The position numbers and the translations under genes were made by a program. Of a stretch of DNA of 64,000 nt, positions 1 to 9,851 are shown one piece after another. Source of the DNA: Eutypa lata (lineage: Eukaryota; Ascomycota; Sordariomycetes; Xylariales; Diatrypaceae); the NCBI GenBank assembly GCA_022661535.1, contig JAKULF010000010.1:1550001-1614000 (forward strand), written 5' to 3'. Positions within the stretch are counted from its first letter, which is position 1. Every line of letters begins with the position of its first letter. Under the pieces are notes generated by a model. The model did no database searches. It saw nothing but the letters and a program-made list of their open reading frames with translations, and had not been told where the DNA came from.

Positions 1-1265
1 TATCCGAGTCGTTGCGTGATTCCGTATCACTGATGAACGTACTTGGTCTTATTTTGGATATTGGTAATTATATGAACGACGCTAATAAGCAAGCCCGCGG
101 TTTTAAGTTGAGCTCTCTCGCACGTCTTGGAATGGTCAAGGATGACAAGAACGAGTCAACGCTTGCTGATCTTGTTGAACGTATTGTACGCAATCAGTAC
201 CCGGAATGGGAAGGTTTTGCGGCGGACATTGGGGACATCATGACTGCACAAAAGATCAATATTGAGCAGTTGCAAACAGACGCCAAGAGGTACATTGATA
301 ATATACGCAATATCCAGATGTCACTTGATAGCGGTAATCTCAGCGACCCGAAGAAATTCCATCCCCAGGATCGAGTTTCTCAAATCGTCCAGCGCTGTAT
401 GAAAGAAGCGCGGCGGAAGGCAGAGCAGATGGAGTTGTACCTTGAAGAAATGATCCGAATCTACAATGACATCATGGTGTTCTATGGTGAGGATCCTGCC
501 GACGACAACGCGCGCCGCGATTTCTTCGCCAAACTAGCTCTCTTCCTCCAAGAATGGAAGAAGAGTAGAGACAAGAACGTAACATACGAGGAGAATCGAC
601 GCCGAAATGAGGCTAGTATGAAGCGCAAGCAACAAGCACAGCTCAAAATCTCCGGAACTGGAGTGGAAGGCGCACCGCCGTCACCGAACTCTGCGGGTGC
701 CATGGATTCTCTACTAGAGAAACTCCGTGCTGCCGCACCCCAAACGAGGGACCAGAGAGATCGCAGGAGACGCGCTCGTCTCAAGGACAAACATCAAGTG
801 CGTGTCGCCTCAGGCCAGAAGATTCCCGACGTCGACGAGACTCCCGAGGCAGAGGTCGGCGTACAGGCCAAAAATACACAGGGTTCGGCCGTCGACTCCG
901 ACGGCAACCACCTAAGCCCCGGCTTATCGTCTCCTGGAATGGGTGAGTCCGCACCTGAAGGCGCTGGAGAGGATGGCCTCGCTCAAAGAGCCGCTATGAT
1001 GTTACAAGATATGAGAGGAGGCGGCGACGGTACGGGAGAGGACCCCGATTCTCCCAAGAAGAAAGATAGCTTAAGGATGTCTGCTGCCGAAGAGAGAAGG
1101 GCCAGGCGGCGGAGGCTGAAAGGAGGATCCGCCACGAGCTCAGCTACCGGCGCTGGCGGCGGTGACGGGGAAGAAGCCGCCCCAGGTGATGCGTTAAAGA
1201 GCCCTACATCCCCGGTAGATGAAACACCTACCGCTCCAACCGAAGCCGCTACGACCGAGGAGTAA
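1..1265 (+). CDS. Formin, C-terminal part (FH2 end, DAD and tail), 5'-truncated
   Basis: This is the C-terminal end of a SepA/Bni1-type formin, which nucleates and processively elongates actin filaments at hyphal tips and septa. The frame is open from the left edge (codons in phase from base 3) to the TAA at 1263-1265, so the N-terminus, GBD/FH3 and FH1 lie outside the window. The first ~30 residues hold the FH2 signature (LDIGNYMND..., then GFKLSSLARL). A charged helical FH2 tail follows to about residue 195. Around residue 230 is a textbook diaphanous autoregulatory domain, AMDSLLEKLRAAA, followed by a basic RDRRRRARLK patch, so autoinhibition is expected to be intact. The last ~130 residues are low-complexity (Gly/Ala/Glu/Pro) and probably disordered. 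No intron is needed in the visible part. I am sure of the family; the orthologue name is inferred. Confidence 0.93.
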   Translation, partial: SESLRDSVSLMNVLGLILDIGNYMNDANKQARGFKLSSLARLGMVKDDKNESTLADLVERIVRNQYPEWEGFAADIGDIMTAQKINIEQLQTDAKRYIDNIRNIQMSLDSGNLSDPKKFHPQDRVSQIVQRCMKEARRKAEQMELYLEEMIRIYNDIMVFYGEDPADDNARRDFFAKLALFLQEWKKSRDKNVTYEENRRRNEASMKRKQQAQLKISGTGVEGAPPSPNSAGAMDSLLEKLRAAAPQTRDQRDRRRRARLKDKHQVRVASGQKIPDVDETPEAEVGVQAKNTQGSAVDSDGNHLSPGLSSPGMGESAPEGAGEDGLAQRAAMMLQDMRGGGDGTGEDPDSPKKKDSLRMSAAEERRARRRRLKGGSATSSATGAGGGDGEEAAPGDALKSPTSPVDETPTAPTEAATTEE

Positions 1266-3304
1266 ACGAATCGGTTAGTCGGACGAACATGATAATTCTT
1301 GCTGTGATGTAGATGAGGAGGCTGTTCCACAGAGCAGTGGGGAGTCACCGTTATCACGGCCACACTACATCACGTTCGTATATACACATGGCAACGCACC
1401 AGCCCACGCTGCGATTATTGTAATGTCTATCTACATACATATATATACACACACACAGGCACGAGCCTGTTCGAAGAAGACTACCTGTCGAAGAAAGCTA
1501 GGCGCAACTCGCTCGTATGCACGCGCCCTACGCCCTGCGCCATACCTACCTAAGAAAGCGCTCGGAAAGGGAACGAGAGAACTGCGGGGATTTGGGATGA
1601 GTTTGGGGAAGGCGGTAGATATCAGACAGGGGGGGGGACATACATGATCGGGTCGCAGACAAAGGGCATTCGAAGGGAAAGGCGGCGGCGGGATGGATGG
1701 ACGCGGGAGGAGAAGGAGGAGTTCACAGGAGGAAAAGGGAGAAAAGGGGAGGGGAGGGACCTAGCTACTTCTCTACTCTGGGGCACGGAAGGCGCATACG
1801 CGGCTACTATGTACTGCTGCTGCTGCTGCTCCTACTACTACTACTGTCGATGCTGCTGCTGCTGCTGCTGCTGCTGTAGTACGGAAGAGGGGGGGATAGC
1901 ATAACCTACAATGCATATATATATACCACCAACTACCCATGCTTATAGGTATATAGATGGGAGACATAAATACCTGTCATTTGTCATCTATATCATATGG
2001 GCTCCCCCAATCACTATGTGCAACGTGTATAATTAAGTTGGGCACTGTGTGTTGGTGTTGGTGTTGTTTTTCGGCCGTGGGCTATGGTACTCATGATGTA
2101 AGTGAGTAAGCTGATTTCGTACTATATGATGTAGCACGATGAAAAGTGGCATAAGAGGCATTTTATTTCTCGTTGGTTCATTACATTTGTACGTATATTT
2201 CCCAAGTTCCATGTGGGTTGGTTTATACATGCAGTTATAATATAGGAAGTCCCATGTAGCATCAACCGTCTAATTGCTGTGTACCGTCCTCCCTATATAT
2301 TTAATTTCTCACAAAGTAACCAGGTGGATGTCGACCCTAACAATAATGTTGTATAACGAAATTCTTTTATTTTATTTTAATTAGTGTTTTCTTATACACT
2401 TTTATTTGTACACATTCCCTTGAAATTAAATTTCAAGTATTTGGTTTGCATCTATTGGATGCCTACATATTTGGTTCAAGACTGGAATTGGGCCCTCTTC
2501 AAGGTAAGGCTGCCGTAGGACTTATTGTCTAAAACCCCTTTAAGCAGTGTGCTGTAAACTGAAGCAGCGGGCACATAACTATATTTATACCATAAAAAGG
2601 TACAAATCACTAAAACTGATGATCATATTCCGGTATTTCGTATTGTCGAGTTCGGCATATTAGGGACTATTAATTGGAAGTCTAGATTTGGATACAGGGC
2701 TCATAGCATGCTGTGATAAATACATCTTTACATGAATATGTGATCAGAGAATCAGAATTGGTAACCTCTAGGAATATTAATCTGGAAAATGTATGAATTT
2801 TGTACTTTATAATAAAGCAGCACGCATGATATTTCATTTAGAGAGCCAGCTTCTCTAAAATAATAAAATAAAATAAAAAAAGAAAAGGAAAAAGATGATT
2901 AGCTTTTTATCATGAAGAGTTGGCATGCAAAGTGGACATTATATAGTATGTATGAATAGACGAAATCGTATGTTGTCAACAGCGAGAAAGCGTAGACGAA
3001 GGGCAGCGCTTGATATTTACTTTGGATCAAGATCCTAAATCGGTGATTAGAGCGAAACACCATCTATTCATTTACGGTAGGACAAGAAAGTCAAGGTCGA
3101 TATACGATTTATTGGGAGCCATGGCATTATAAGACGCTATTTACATCTTAGGCATGCTATATAGCGGCTCGTCAACCCAGCACGCACACAAGAGACGCAT
3201 ACGTAAGAGTGAGTGATAATACCGAACAGCTATTCAGGCCCACCACCACCCTTTCCGGCCGTCCCGGACTACCTAGGTACGGTAGAAAAGCAAAACTCAC
3301 TCAC
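1266..3304. other. Intergenic region between formin and glutathione peroxidase
   Basis: No gene is supportable here. The left part should hold the formin 3' UTR. A purine-rich stretch (1610-1770) precedes a CTG-type triplet block. From about 2270 to 2900 the DNA is AT-rich with runs such as TTTTATTTTATTTTA and AATAAAATAAAATAAA. Small open frames in this stretch are low-complexity products of the triplet repeat. The right end is the GPx 3' flank. Confidence 0.7.
1814..1876. repeat. Interrupted (CTG)n triplet microsatellite
   Basis: Two CTG tracts (about 1814-1830 and 1851-1876) are separated by a CTA-type tract. The block lies about 550 bp downstream of the formin stop codon and is not inside any supportable coding sequence. 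Confidence 0.9.
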
Positions 3305-4193
3305 TCACTCCTTCTTCTCTAGCTCGGCCAGGATCGCCGTCTCGAGATTCTCAGGCTTGGTGGTGCTGGCCCACCGGCCCTTGACCTTGCCGTCCTTGCC
3401 GACCAGGAACTTCTCGAAGTTCCACTTGACCAACTTCAGGCCCAGGAGGCCGGGCTGCTCGCTCTTGAGCCACTCGTACAGCGGGTTCGCCTTTTCGCCG
3501 TTGACGTTCGTCTTGCCCATGATCTGCCTTTGGGGTTAGTGTGGCTCTTACTGATGGAAAGAAGACTGAGCTTTTTTATATTTAATTTCCTGCTCCTTAT
3601 GCGTTGAAAAGGAGAAGAAAAAGTTGATGTGGGTACAAAACTATGTAAAGAGGGTTACGGCGGAGGGAGTGACTGGCTTTGCATGATGATGATGATGATG
3701 ATGATTGATGATGGTGGTGGTGGTGGTGGTGGTGTGATGAATGAAGAGAACTAATTACGTACCGGGAAGCTGACGCCGTAGTTGATTTGACAGAAGTTCT
3801 GGATCTCGTCATCGGACCCGGGCTCCTGGGAGCCGAACTGGTTACACGGGAACCCGAGGATCTCGAAGTCCTCCGGGTGCTTGGCCTTGATGTCCTTGTA
3901 GAGCTTCTCAAGGCCGGCGTACTGGGGCGTGAAACCGCATTTGGAGGCGGTGTTGACGACGAGCACGACCTTGCCCTGGAAGTCGGACATAGGCTTCTCG
4001 ACACCCTTCTCTGTTTTGTTTTGTTTGCTGGTTAGTTTAAAAAGTACTATCTTATCGTTTGGGGTTGGATGGAAGTGGGCGGCTTATGGAGGGGTGGGTG
4101 AGTGGGCGGGTGGATGCTTGGTAATGGGTAATGGGTAATGCATGACGTACTATCTAAGGGCTTGAAGTCGTAGAAAGAGGTAGCAGACGCCAT
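3305..4193 (-). CDS. hyr1: Thiol-dependent glutathione peroxidase (Gpx3/Hyr1 family), 3 exons
   Basis: Reduces H2O2 and lipid hydroperoxides using thioredoxin/glutathione; in yeast the orthologue is also the peroxide sensor for the Yap1 regulator. Exons on the minus strand are 4151-4193, 3763-4010 and 3305-3523. The introns are 4011-4150 and 3524-3762, both with GTACGT donors and CAG acceptors, and the product is 169 residues, the usual family length. The peroxidatic Cys39 is in [10 protein letters not shown], Cys70 and Gln72 in [13 protein letters not shown], the likely resolving Cys88 in NFCQINYG, and Trp131-Asn132 in [10 protein letters not shown]. All catalytic positions are kept. The start [14 protein letters not shown] matches the family N-terminus and has a good context (CACAATGGC). 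The second intron carries GAT and GTG triplet repeats. The frame stays open upstream for 131 more codons (see separate entry). It is transcribed away from the Tda3-like gene. Confidence 0.93.
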
Positions 4194-4586
4194 TGTGGTG
4201 GTGGTGGAGGAATAAAGTCTACGGTTAAGTGGTTGTTGTTGTTGTTGTTGTTTGCGATGTTCTAGAAATTGATGAGAAGAGCTCAGAGGCGTCGAAAAAC
4301 AAGAGGAATTCAAGATGAGCTTCTTGGAGAAGGAGGTGATGATGGAAGCTGCGGATGCGGGTGCGGGTGTCGATGTGGGGAATTCTAAACCGGTAGCAGT
4401 TTTAGATGATAGTAGTGCAGATAGTGGTGGTGGTGGTGGTGGTGCTGATGGTGGTGAAATAGAGGCAGGGTGAGCACGGGTAAGACTGTTCCGGCCACTC
4501 GAATGTCTGATTGCTGGATTTCTTATCGATCGTATGAAAGGATGCCAAAGTTGTTTTGTATCTGACGTTAACATCCTTCGTGGCAT
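4194..4586 (-). other. In-frame 131-codon N-terminal extension of the glutathione peroxidase (possible mitochondrial presequence)
   Basis: Upstream of the conserved GPx start the same frame is open to an ATG at 4586. The extension is rich in Ser, Thr, Pro, Arg and Lys with very few acidic residues. It begins MPRRMLTSDTKQLW and ends LNRRLYSSTTTT just before the core MASATSF. This composition and the Arg-rich RRLYSS end are what mitochondrial presequences look like. Use of the upstream ATG would give a ~300-residue precursor. It could equally be a 5' UTR that happens to be open. A tandem AAGTAGGT repeat sits immediately upstream of this ATG. Confidence 0.5.
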
Positions 4587-4590
4587 TTGT

Positions 4591-4623
4591 AAGTAGGTAA
4601 GTAGGTAAGTAGGTAAGTAGGTA
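4591..4623. repeat. Tandem (AAGTAGGT)4 repeat
   Basis: Four near-perfect 8-bp units lie directly upstream (in minus-strand sense) of the possible upstream GPx start codon. It belongs to the TAGG-type tetranucleotide family dispersed around genes in this window. Confidence 0.9.
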
Positions 4624-4788
4624 TCTTATAAGACCTAGAGCTAACTACATGTAGGCCTGGACTTGAAATGTCTGTCTTGAATCGTCATGAACCTCGGCAA
4701 GTGCAGTAGTAGATTTTAGTCACCCTCTTGCCTCATGGTGTATGCTATGTGGATGTTTTAAAACTACGATACATTGGAGCTCTATCTA

Positions 4789-5073
4789 GTACACTCGACC
4801 CCTTGTTTTATTGTAGGAGGGGCCCCCACTGCCCAGCAAAAGAGAACTTCGACGAAATACTTTTGGCCTATATAACTACCTATCGTCAACATAAAATATA
4901 TAAATATATACACTTAACGGATAGATTAAAGCAATATTAATACAAAAAAAAAATTCTCGTTGATAAAAAAGTAAATATACTCTTTAAGCAAGGGCAACTA
5001 CAAGCAGTGGCGAAGTCATCGACCCATTAAATAAGAGTGCTCCTCCTACAATAAAACAAGGGTTCGAGTATAC
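4789..5073. repeat. Inverted-repeat element, MITE-like (35-bp arms, 285 bp overall)
   Basis: The arms are 4789-4823 and 5039-5073 and match at 32 of 35 positions when one is reverse-complemented; the shared core is CCTTGTTTTATTGTAGGAGG. The interior of about 215 bp is AT-rich and non-coding. Size, arm length and lack of coding capacity fit a miniature inverted-repeat element or a pair of inverted fragments of one repeat. No clear target-site duplication was seen. Confidence 0.6.
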
Positions 5074-5944
5074 ATGCAATGCAGGAACCACATCCTATGT
5101 GCTATTCAATATCTAAATTAATGGGACTACCAGCCATTGAGTGACATCCATTATGCAGCCCTGGCGTAAAAAGCGTTCCTATCTGTAGGTACCTATAGCT
5201 GATACAATTTATGCAAGAAATCAATCACCTTTGAAAGTTGGGATGCCCTAGTTAGCAGCTGTCTAGATAAACTCTAGGCACATGCAAAGCCACTGTCCCG
5301 GGTCCGCTTGCCCCTCAGTTCTCTACCCTTGACTTTTACCAAAATGCCAAAAAATTATCATCAGTTCTTTTTTTGAAACTCGAATGATCTACCTACATAG
5401 TCCATCGGATGAATAATACATAGTAGAGCTCGGGTTGATTATGTCATCAACTGCTAAGACAGGAGCTACCCCAAGTACCCCTCTGTTGGAATGGAATTCT
5501 CCAACATTTGAAGTTGAACCACATCAACATTGAAATGCTATGCCTGCTCAAATTGCAACATTAGATTGACCCAAAAAAAATGGTTAGCTAAGGAAGATAC
5601 ATAGGTACTTACTCAACTTAGCCCGTGGAAGTTACTCCAGCGAGTCGACGGGATCGGATTGAATTGTATTGAGTGAGTTGGATTGCACTGAACGCGCTTC
5701 GTTCGATCGCTCCCAATTATCCCAATTGAGATCAATTTCTACAAAAGAAGAGCTGCAAATACGAATCGGACGACAGACGACTCTAGTTCCAAAATCCTTA
5801 GCCAATGAATGAAAAAGCAGCAGCAGCATGTGAAGGTCAGATTCATCACTTTCCATCTTGACCTTCTGCCAGCCCTGCCCAGCCCTGCCCTCTCAGGTAC
5901 TTGGAGAGCTTAAAATCCCACCACAGCTGCACAGCTTTCCAGAT
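5074..5944. other. Intergenic region upstream of the Tda3-like gene
   Basis: No gene seen. Near the right end (about 5865-5895) the decamer CCAGCCCTGC is tandemly repeated, shortly before the start codon at 5945. A 74-codon frame on the minus strand (5632-5856) has no recognisable features. Confidence 0.6.
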
Positions 5945-7654
5945 ATGGAGCCACGGCCACGGCATATCATCATAATAGGTAAGCTTATTCTACTTGATGC
6001 TCTGAATATTATTATTATATATACAGGTAGTTAGTACCTGTAGGTAGATAGGTATTGTGTTCTACTGTATTTCTTTCTTTCCTTCTATCTACATATATAT
6101 CTTCGACGATCACAAATAGCGGCGAAGCGATAAGAAGAACCACAACTAATCACGTCAAGTCGACTAGGCGGTGGAGTCATCGGCTGCACGACCGCGTATT
6201 ATCTAACGCGGCATCCCTCCTTCAACCCCCTGATCCACCACATCACCCTGCTCGAAGCGACCTCAATAGCAGCCGGCGCGTCGGGGAAAGCTGGCGGACT
6301 GCTGGGCTTGTGGGCATACCCGGAATGCATCGTACCGCTCTCGTACCGACTACACGCAGAACTCGCGGCCGAACACGGCGGCGTCGAACGATGGGGGTAC
6401 CGGCGCTTGGACTGCGGACAGATTTCCGCAGTCGTCAGGAAGGCAGACCTTAACGGTACATCGACGCCGAGGAAATCGAAGTCGGCAACGCCCGTGAAGC
6501 AAGAATCCAATGGAGGAGGAGGAGGAGGAGGAGGAGGAGGAGGAGGTGGTGGTGGTGGCGGCGGCGGGCAAATGGAGCTCGACAGTAATAACAGCCCCAA
6601 CGGAGGACAGCAGCAACAACAAGAACAGCAACAGGATGGGAAAGTGTGGGAAAAGCTACCCAAGCAAAACAAGAAAGCCACCGCGCTGCTCCACAACTCC
6701 AAGCTGCCGCCAGACCTCGATTGGATCAACGGGAAGCTGGTGCAGGAGTACGCCGAGATGGGGCTCCCCGGCTTCACCGAGACGGCGCAGGTCCACCCGC
6801 TGCACTTCACGCACGCGATGGCGTCCCTGGCGCGCGACGCCGGCACCGAGATCCGCGTCGGCGCCAAGGTGACCCGCATCGGGCTGAACCAGGCCGAGAC
6901 GGCCGTGACGAGCGTCACGTACGCGGACCGAACCACCACCGCCGCCACCGCCATCTGCGGAAACGAGAACGAGAACGAGAACGAGAACGGAGAAGAGGAG
7001 CACACGATCCTCGGCGTGACGGACGTGGTAGTCGCAGCGGGCCCGTGGACAGGCCGGGTCCTGCCGCGCGCCCCCGTCGAGGGCCTGCGCGCCCACAGCG
7101 TCGTCTTCGCGGCCGACGTGAGCCCGTACGCGATATTTACCAACATCACGCTGCCGACGGACTGGACGCCGGCGCACCGCGCGGGGGCGGCTGCGCGGGG
7201 GTTCCATCAGCAGCAACAGCAGCAGCAGCGGCGCCGGCAGCACCGGGGGCCGGTCGACCCGGAGATCTACGCGCGGCCGGGGGGCGAGGTCTACGCGTGC
7301 GGGGAGCCCGACCGGTCGGTCCCGCTGCCCGAGACAGCGGACCTGGTGCGCGTCGACGAGGCCCAGTGCGACGACATGGTCAGCTACATCGCCACGGTCA
7401 GCCCGCGGCTCGCCGCCGCCCCCGTCGCCGCCAAGCAGGCCTGCTACATGCCGCAGCACGCGGGGCCCGAGGGGGGCCCGCCCCTCGTCGGACCGGCGTC
7501 GGGCGTCGCCGGGCTGTGGGTCGCGAGCGCGCACACGTGCTGGGGCATCCAGAACGCGCCCGGCACCGGGAAGCTCGTTAGTGAGTTTATCTTCGAGGGC
7601 GCGGCTAGGAGCGCTGATGTCGCTGAGCTGGATCCCGGGAGGTTTGGGGTTTGA
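5945..7654 (+). CDS. tda3: FAD-dependent oxidoreductase of the DAO superfamily, Tda3-like, 2 exons
   Basis: Putative flavin oxidoreductase; the yeast homologue Tda3 has been linked to late-endosome to Golgi transport, and its substrate is unknown. Exon 1 is 5945-5978, the intron 5979-6167 (GTAAGC..TAG) and exon 2 6168-7654, giving 506 residues. The splice rebuilds the dinucleotide-binding motif at residues 8-17 (IIIIGGGVIG), followed by AYYLTRHPSFNPLIHHITLLEA and the family motif ASGKAGGLLGLWAYPE. Further hallmarks are LDWINGKLVQEYAEMG, VVAAGPWTGRVLP, GLRAHSVVFAADVSPYAIF, EVYACGEPDRSVPLPE and the C-terminal WVASAHTCWGIQNAPGTGKL. A variable insertion near residue 125 carries 19 consecutive Gly followed by Gln-rich sequence; other simple tracts are NENENENENG and a second poly-Gln. 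Large open frames on the other strand here are products of these repeats. Confidence 0.88.
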
Positions 7655-9851
7655 CGGCGTATTTATAGTGGGATGGGATGGGATGGGATGAGATAGGTTC
7701 GCTAGGGATCATATAGATGGGTGAGTGGGTGGGTGTGTGGGTAGATGGATTACTCTACTCGCTTTCCTTGGTCACCCTCTACGGTAGAGTAAAGCGAGGC
7801 AAAACAAGACAAGACAAGACAAGACAAGACAAGGCCAGGCAAGCTAAGATGATACTTATCCAGTCCGTCACACTGAACATGAGAGAGGAAATGAGGAGCA
7901 CCGCATCAGTAATATCATGCCTAAGTATATATCAGGATATTATCTGCGTCCTCCCTTTTCATCTAACTACATCTTCATCTCATACCTCAATCCTGTCTAC
8001 CTAATTACTTTAAAAGAAAAATTAAAAAATTAATAATATGACCAAAGCCCTGCGAAGCGACGGTGGAGCGGAAAGAGAGGAAATAATTTCAAGCATAAAG
8101 CGTTCAAACATCCCAAAATCCGCAGTAGAACAAATGAATGAACGGTCTTTTGTAAATTTATTAGGTAGACGGTCTAAGTACCTAGTACGAATCAGACAGA
8201 AAGGTGGTGGGCTCCAATCTTCTGCCCCCGAGAACCTAAACGTCTAGAGTAACCCGGGTCGTTGGGAGAAGAAGGAGCAAAAGGAGACAAGTAGGGAAGG
8301 ACCCTGCTTGCATACGGGATGAAGCAAAAAAAAAAAAAGGGGGGGGGGGGGGGCATGTTTATTTTATACGGAACCGAGCCACGTGGGAGGGAGGGAATTT
8401 AGAGAGTAGATGGACGCATTGGGATTTGATTACCGAATAAGAACAATAATAAATAATCGAAGGCCTTAAGAGCTATAATAAATACCGAGAGAGAGAATAT
8501 TAATAATTGCCATAATTGGGTTATCTAAGAGGTAGGTATCTATCTATCATTCATTGTCTCAATACGTGACAAACAGTTACCTCATCGGCAATAGAAGAAG
8601 AGCTATCTATGTAAGTCAGGTCAGGCTAGAACATGTAGAAGGGGGGGGGGAGGGTACCATAGGTGATGTGAATTATGCTCGATATACCATCTATCATACC
8701 TGATACTTCAAACGCACAACGGGGTGAAACGAGCCAACGTTAGGAGAGAACGAGGACCGATACGTCATCTATAGTAAGACCACAAACGCAACAACAACAA
8801 TACCGACATTATTCCCCGATCTGCTTCTCGCTTCTCATAACATCATGACGTGGATTCCTAATAAAATTGAATTCATAGCTAGTCGTACGTAGCACTCAGA
8901 AATAGAGAGATAGAGAAAGGGCAGGTAGGTATGTTTCCATGGTTGTCTATTTTTGAAGCAGAACGAGTGTCCCTAATGCCCCCTTCCATCCTGCATCCCA
9001 TAGCATCGTCCTTGGTGGATACATGTAGGTAGGTCAGTACATAGCTAGCAGACCCAACCAACTAAGGAAGAAACAGAAAACAGAAAAGGTTCGAACCGTA
9101 GAGTTGTACATAAGATAAGTATCGTATGCACCGGGTATATAATGGGATTAAAGGATTTCGAGCAACATGAGGTGGCAATGTGTGGTGTAGTGTGGTGTGG
9201 GATCCACAGAAGAGGGAGAGAGAAATCTAGAAGACAGGGGGGGCCGAAACTATATACCCTGCCATGCCATGCCTTGCTGCTACATATATATATATATATA
9301 TATATGCCATGCAGGGAAGAATGAAGTTAAAGAGAGAAGCATGGAGTGGAGGAAGGAAACGAGGAAAGAAAGAGCCTCATATATCTGTCCATCCAATCCA
9401 TCCTCCCTACCCGACTTTCCCTCTTCCTTTCCCCGGATCTACTGCTCTGGGCGGCATCCCGAAAATCTGCGAGAACCCCGCGTTCTGTGGCTGGTGAACA
9501 GACAGAAAACGGGTTACGAGAATCAATAGCACGCTAAAGATGGATGCGTATGTGCGTGCGTGCGTATGCACACATATGTACCTATGTATGCATGTAGGTA
9601 TGATGTATATATGTGTATGTGAGCGTATGTATGTATGTATGTACGTATGAGCTGCAGGATGCAGCGGCTAAATGGACGAAGCGAACGAGCCAAGAGCCGA
9701 CGTGGTGCCGTTGGGTGTGGTTCAACGCACGTGAATAAGCAGGGAGGAGCAATTCCCACCACCACCACCGCCGCCATCATGGCTACCACCACCTTCTTTC
9801 ATCTCACTTCCGAGCTGAAAGTGATGGGAAGTCGCAGGAGATTCGATGCAT
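7655..9851. other. Intergenic region between the Tda3-like gene and gaaC
   Basis: No gene is supportable. It is rich in simple sequence: GGGAT units at 7669-7690, AAGAC units at 7804-7832, an A13-G15 junction at 8326-8353, an AT dinucleotide tract at 9284-9305, and GTAT/TATG repeats around 9545-9650. The small open frames found here consist of these repeats. Confidence 0.65.
8326..8353. repeat. Homopolymer junction A13-G15
   Basis: Thirteen A residues are followed directly by fifteen G residues. Such tracts are unstable and prone to sequencing error. Confidence 0.95.

Noticed and set aside
6199..7149. 316-codon minus-strand frame opposite the Tda3-like gene
   Set aside because: It owes its length to the GC-rich codon bias of the real gene and to the GGA repeat read as poly-Pro/poly-Ser; it has no family features, whereas the plus strand is a clear flavoprotein.
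9084..9100. GGTTCGAACC as a possible tRNA T-arm
   Set aside because: Only a palindrome; no acceptor stem, anticodon arm or A box is found around it.
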